DNA from: Streptomyces griseocarneus
Lineage (GTDB): Bacteria > Actinomycetota > Actinomycetes > Streptomycetales > Streptomycetaceae
NCBI GenBank assembly: GCA_003674045.1
Contig: PENC01000006.1
Coordinates: 1-64,000, forward strand
Length of the DNA: 64,000 bases
Reading direction: 5' to 3'
The notes below the pieces were generated by a model that was given only the letters and a program-made list of their open reading frames with translations, was not told the DNA's origin and did no database searches. The translations under genes and the position numbers were made by a program. This document shows, in pieces, positions 61,197-64,000 of the stretch. Each line of letters starts with the position of its first letter. The stretch's first letter is position 1.

Positions 61197-61730
61197 TCAG
61201 CGCAGCAGCGGCAGGGGGGCGCCCATCACCACGTACGGGCTCGGCGCGCTGGGGAAGACCACCTGGCGGGCGAGGTCGCGGTAGCCCAGGCTGCGGTAGA
61301 GCGCGCGGGCCGGGCTCTCGACGTCGATGGCGGAGAGGATGCTGCGCGGCTCGGCGGCCGTCTCGGTGATGGCGGTGATGAGGGCCCGTCCGATGCCGCG
61401 CTTCTGGTGGTCGGGATGGACGTGCAGCTCGGTGATGACGAAGGAGTCGTCGAGCCAGGCCTCGGTGCCGGTGGCCCGCAGATACGGTTCGACGACTCCG
61501 GACCACCAGTGGCCGCGGTTGTTCGGCATGCCGTAGACGAACCCGACGAGCCGCCCGGTGTCCGTCGTCGCGCCGAAGGCCCGCGCGCCGGGCGAGCCGA
61601 GGTGCCGGAGCACGATGTGGCGCCGTACGGTCACCTCGTCCGGGCTGAGCCCAAAGGCCAGTGCCTGCACCGCGAGCGCCTCGTCCACACGCGCGGCGAG
61701 GTCGAGCGGCCCGACCACGATGTCATCCAT
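61197..61730 (-). CDS. GNAT-family N-acetyltransferase
   Basis: The 177-residue protein has acetyl-CoA-binding motif A (VHPDHQKRGIGRAL, about 113-126) and the motif B region ARALYRSLGY. Substrate is unknown. It lies upstream of proS in the same direction, 79 bases away. Confidence 0.9.
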   Translation of the reverse strand: MDDIVVGPLDLAARVDEALAVQALAFGLSPDEVTVRRHIVLRHLGSPGARAFGATTDTGRLVGFVYGMPNNRGHWWSGVVEPYLRATGTEAWLDDSFVITELHVHPDHQKRGIGRALITAITETAAEPRSILSAIDVESPARALYRSLGYRDLARQVVFPSAPSPYVVMGAPLPLLR

Positions 61731-61783
61731 GCGGGGAGGCTATCGCGCCCGCTCAAGGCACACCCTCACACCCGTTGAAGCCG

Positions 61784-62629
61784 TCAGAAGAGCACGCTCA
61801 TGAACGCGCCGACCTCCCGGAAGCCCACACGCCGGTACGCGGCGCGGGCCGCCGTGTTGTAGTCGTTGACGTAGAGGCTGACGACCGGGGCGACCTCGGT
61901 CAGCGCGTACTTGAGGACGGCCGCCATGCCGGTCTCGGACAGGCCGCGGCCGCGGTGTTCCGGCGCGACCCAGACGCCCTGGATCTGGCAGGCGCGGCGG
62001 GTGGCGGCGCCGATCTCGGCCTTGAAGACGACCTTGCCGTCCTCGACACGGGCGAAGGCGCGGCCCGCGCCGACGAGTTCGGCGACGCGGGCCTGGTAGA
62101 GCAGCCCGCCGTCGCCCGCGAGGGGCGAGACGCCGACCTCCTCGGTGAACATGGCCACGCACGCGGGCATGATCACGTCCATCTCGTCCTTGCGGATGCG
62201 GCGCACGAGCGGATCGGGCGCGACGTCCGCGGGCAGACCGCGGGTCTCCATCAGCGGCTGGTGGGGGCGGACCTCGCGGGCCGGGCCCCAGTGCGGTTCG
62301 AGGAGCGACCACAGCTCGGCGGTGGCCTCGGCGGGGCCGACGATGGAGGAACAGCGGCGGCCCGCGCGGCGGGCGCGCTCGGCGAAGGCCCGTACGGCCT
62401 CGGGGCCCGCGCAGACGGGGACGAGGTTGGCGCCCGCGTAGCAGAGGGATTCGAGACGGCCTCCGGCGTACCAGCCCCACATCTCCCCGCCGAGCCGCCA
62501 GGGGTCGAGTCCGGCGACCTGTACACGGGCGGCGACGAAGGCGTTGGCGACCGGGTCCCGGTCGAGGACGGCGAGGGCGGCGTCGAGCTCGCCGGGCTCC
62601 AGGACCTTGGTGGTGGTCGTCGTCAACAC
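61784..62629 (-). CDS. DUF4081 / GNAT acetyltransferase
   Basis: The 281-residue protein has an N-terminal DUF4081 domain (DPVANAFVAARVQVAGLDPWRLGG onward in parts) and a C-terminal GNAT domain with VWVAPEHRGRGLS and SLYVNDYNTAARAAYRRVGF. The family is conserved next to ispG in actinobacteria; the substrate is not known to me. GTG 62629 is chosen (GAGG upstream). The frame's extension to 63526 overlaps ispG and is rejected. Confidence 0.92.
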   Translation of the reverse strand: MLTTTTTKVLEPGELDAALAVLDRDPVANAFVAARVQVAGLDPWRLGGEMWGWYAGGRLESLCYAGANLVPVCAGPEAVRAFAERARRAGRRCSSIVGPAEATAELWSLLEPHWGPAREVRPHQPLMETRGLPADVAPDPLVRRIRKDEMDVIMPACVAMFTEEVGVSPLAGDGGLLYQARVAELVGAGRAFARVEDGKVVFKAEIGAATRRACQIQGVWVAPEHRGRGLSETGMAAVLKYALTEVAPVVSLYVNDYNTAARAAYRRVGFREVGAFMSVLF

Positions 62630-62991
62630 GTGTCGGAATGCCTCACCGTAGCGGGCCGGAGGCCAGGGGGAACAGGTCTTGGAACTGTACCTCTCCGGCT
62701 TCCGGGGCACCTCCCCTGCGCCGTGCCCCGTAAGGGGGCGCCCCATCAGGGGCGCGGGGAACTGCGCGATCAGCCACGGACCGGCCGCACCCGCCGGACA
62801 ACGCGGTGGACCGAGCTCGTAGGCGCCGACCGGGGCTGCGCCCCGGACCCCGTGGTCGGTTGCTGCCCGGTGGTCCGGTTGTGCCCACCCGTTCCGCCGT
62901 GCGGAACGCCTGCCCACAACCGGGCGGGGTGATGCGCAGGCACAGCCGACGGGGCGCGCCCGTAAGGGGCGCGGCGAGCCGCGCCGCGGCG
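62630..62991. repeat. repeat-rich gap upstream of DUF4081 gene
   Basis: The 362 bases without a gene hold three elements. 62748-62777 is the second copy of the 30-base repeat found at 5324-5353, preceded by a GCGCCCC-ATCA-GGGGCGC stem. 62875-62923 is a long interrupted hairpin (CCGGTTGTG...CGTTCCGC / GCGGAACG...CACAACCGG) of a type recurring in Streptomyces. Near 62957-62980 a shorter GCGCCCC-TTAC-GGGCGCGC-type stem on the minus strand may terminate ispG. Confidence 0.75.
62748..62777. repeat. Streptomyces intergenic repeat, copy 2
   Basis: Reverse-complement match of 5324-5353 with one mismatch in 30 bases. The two copies lie 57 kb apart in unrelated gene contexts. Confidence 0.85.
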
Positions 62992-64000
62992 TCAGCCCGC
63001 GACGCTGATTTCGGGTTCGCCGGAGGCAATACCATCGGCCTTCATCTGCTCGGCGATCTTGAGCGCTTCCTCGATGAGGGTCTCGACGATCTTCGACTCG
63101 GGGACGGTCTTGATGACCTCGCCCTTGACGAAGATCTGGCCCTTGCCGTTGCCCGAGGCGACACCGAGGTCGGCCTCGCGGGCCTCGCCGGGGCCGTTGA
63201 CGACACAGCCCATGACGGCGACGCGCAGCGGCACCTCCATGCCCTCGAGACCGGCGGTGACCTGGTCGGCGAGCTTGTAGACGTCGACCTGGGCGCGGCC
63301 GCAGGACGGGCAGGAGACGATCTCCAAGCGGCGCTGGCGAAGGTTGAGGGACTCCAGGATCTGGATGCCGACCTTGACCTCCTCCGCCGGCGGGGCGGAG
63401 AGGGAGACGCGGATGGTGTCGCCGATGCCCTCGGAGAGCAGGGCGCCGAAGGCGACGGCGGACTTGATGGTGCCCTGGAAGGCCGGGCCCGCCTCGGTCA
63501 CGCCGAGGTGCAGCGGGTAGTCGCACCGGGCGGCCAGCTGCCGGTAGGCGTTGACCATCACGACCGGGTCGTTGTGCTTGACCGAGATCTTGATGTCACG
63601 GAAGCCGTGCTCCTCGAAGAGGGACGCCTCCCACAGCGCGGACTCGACCAGCGCCTCGGGGGTGGCCTTGCCGTACTTCTGGAGCAGGCGCCGGTCCAGC
63701 GAGCCCGCGTTGACGCCGATACGGATCGGGGTGCCCGTCTCCCCGGCCGCCTTGGCGATCTCCTTGACCTTGTCGTCGAACTGCTTGATGTTGCCCGGGT
63801 TCACCCGGACGGCGGCGCAGCCCGCGTCGATGGCGGCGAAGACGTACTTCGGCTGGAAGTGGATGTCGGCGATCACCGGGATCTGCGACTTCTTGGCGAT
63901 CACGGCGAGCGCGTCGGCGTCGTCCTGCGTGGGGCAGGCGACGCGCACGATCTGGCAGCCCGAGGCCGTGAGCTCGGCGATCTGCTGGAGCGTGGCGCCG
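62992..64000 (-). CDS. ispG: 4-hydroxy-3-methylbut-2-en-1-yl diphosphate synthase, 5' end outside window
   Basis: IspG (GcpE) is the iron-sulphur enzyme of the MEP isoprenoid pathway. The visible C-terminal part (over 330 residues) includes VRVACPTQDDADAL, RIGVNAGSLD, KISVKHND and HLGVTEAGP of the TIM barrel. The [4Fe-4S] domain cysteines are in SCPSCGR and GCVVNGPGEA. The start lies beyond the right edge. Confidence 0.97.
   Translation of the reverse strand, partial: GATLQQIAELTASGCQIVRVACPTQDDADALAVIAKKSQIPVIADIHFQPKYVFAAIDAGCAAVRVNPGNIKQFDDKVKEIAKAAGETGTPIRIGVNAGSLDRRLLQKYGKATPEALVESALWEASLFEEHGFRDIKISVKHNDPVVMVNAYRQLAARCDYPLHLGVTEAGPAFQGTIKSAVAFGALLSEGIGDTIRVSLSAPPAEEVKVGIQILESLNLRQRRLEIVSCPSCGRAQVDVYKLADQVTAGLEGMEVPLRVAVMGCVVNGPGEAREADLGVASGNGKGQIFVKGEVIKTVPESKIVETLIEEALKIAEQMKADGIASGEPEISVAG

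Noticed and set aside
1..64000. CRISPR arrays, tRNA genes, insertion sequences, prophage
   Set aside because: No regularly spaced direct repeats, cloverleaf genes, transposase motifs or phage structural genes were seen. The T7SS island has no flanking attachment-site repeats that I could find.

Overview
The window is chromosomal DNA of a high-GC actinomycete, almost certainly a Streptomyces. The grounds are third-position GC bias, frequent GTG starts, the gene order, and orthologues that match Streptomyces proteins as I recall them. Gene order follows the part of the S. coelicolor chromosome running from dapA/thyX through the type VII secretion (T7SS) and bldB region to truB, infB, nusA, proS and ispG. 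Orthologue names are recalled knowledge, not a search result. No CRISPR array, tRNA gene, insertion sequence or biosynthetic cluster was seen.

Layout. (1) 1-665: the 5' end of a 16S rRNA gene on the minus strand with its long leader and promoter region. (2) 666-10764, mostly minus strand: housekeeping genes thyX, dapA and rnj, then rpsO, pnp, an M16 peptidase, dapB and a TPR membrane protein. Two small plus-strand membrane protein genes lie between the groups. (3) 10977-44652: one large T7SS island. It holds eccD and eccC (divergent), effector-like cassette A, a regulatory insert, esxA and esxB, a first mycosin, several cluster-specific proteins, effector-like cassette B, a second mycosin with eccB, eccE with its partner, a SpoIIE-type phosphatase, a PQQ-propeller membrane protein, and an EspI-like MinD ATPase. 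The regulatory insert contains a methyltransferase, DUF397, XRE-DUF5753 and HATPase genes and bldB. (4) 44735-57095, minus strand: ribF, a very large trypsin-like/STAND protein, truB, rbfA, a DUF503 gene, infB, ylxR, nusA and rimP. (5) 57277-59260, plus strand: a lipoprotein, a DUF4439 ferritin-like protein and a degenerate aminoglycoside-phosphotransferase-like protein. (6) 59420-64000, minus strand: proS, two GNAT acetyltransferases and the 3' part of ispG.

How the genes fit together. EccB, EccC, EccD and EccE form the expected membrane machine. The Esx pair is the expected WXG100 substrate. The two mycosins are membrane-anchored proteases. Two cassettes, each a small protein followed by a large one, sit at the two flanks of the Esx/mycosin core in opposite orientation. 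Their large proteins share an N-terminal WXG-like region but have unrelated C-termini, which is the layout of swappable secreted effectors. The small gene of cassette A carries a frameshift. A developmental regulator module (bldB plus WhiJ-type genes) is embedded in the island.

The least ordinary observations are the paired effector cassettes, the trypsin-like/STAND fusion with two substituted key residues, the kinase-like protein lacking catalytic aspartates, candidate operators around the regulator module and cassette B, and near-identical intergenic repeats shared by distant genes.
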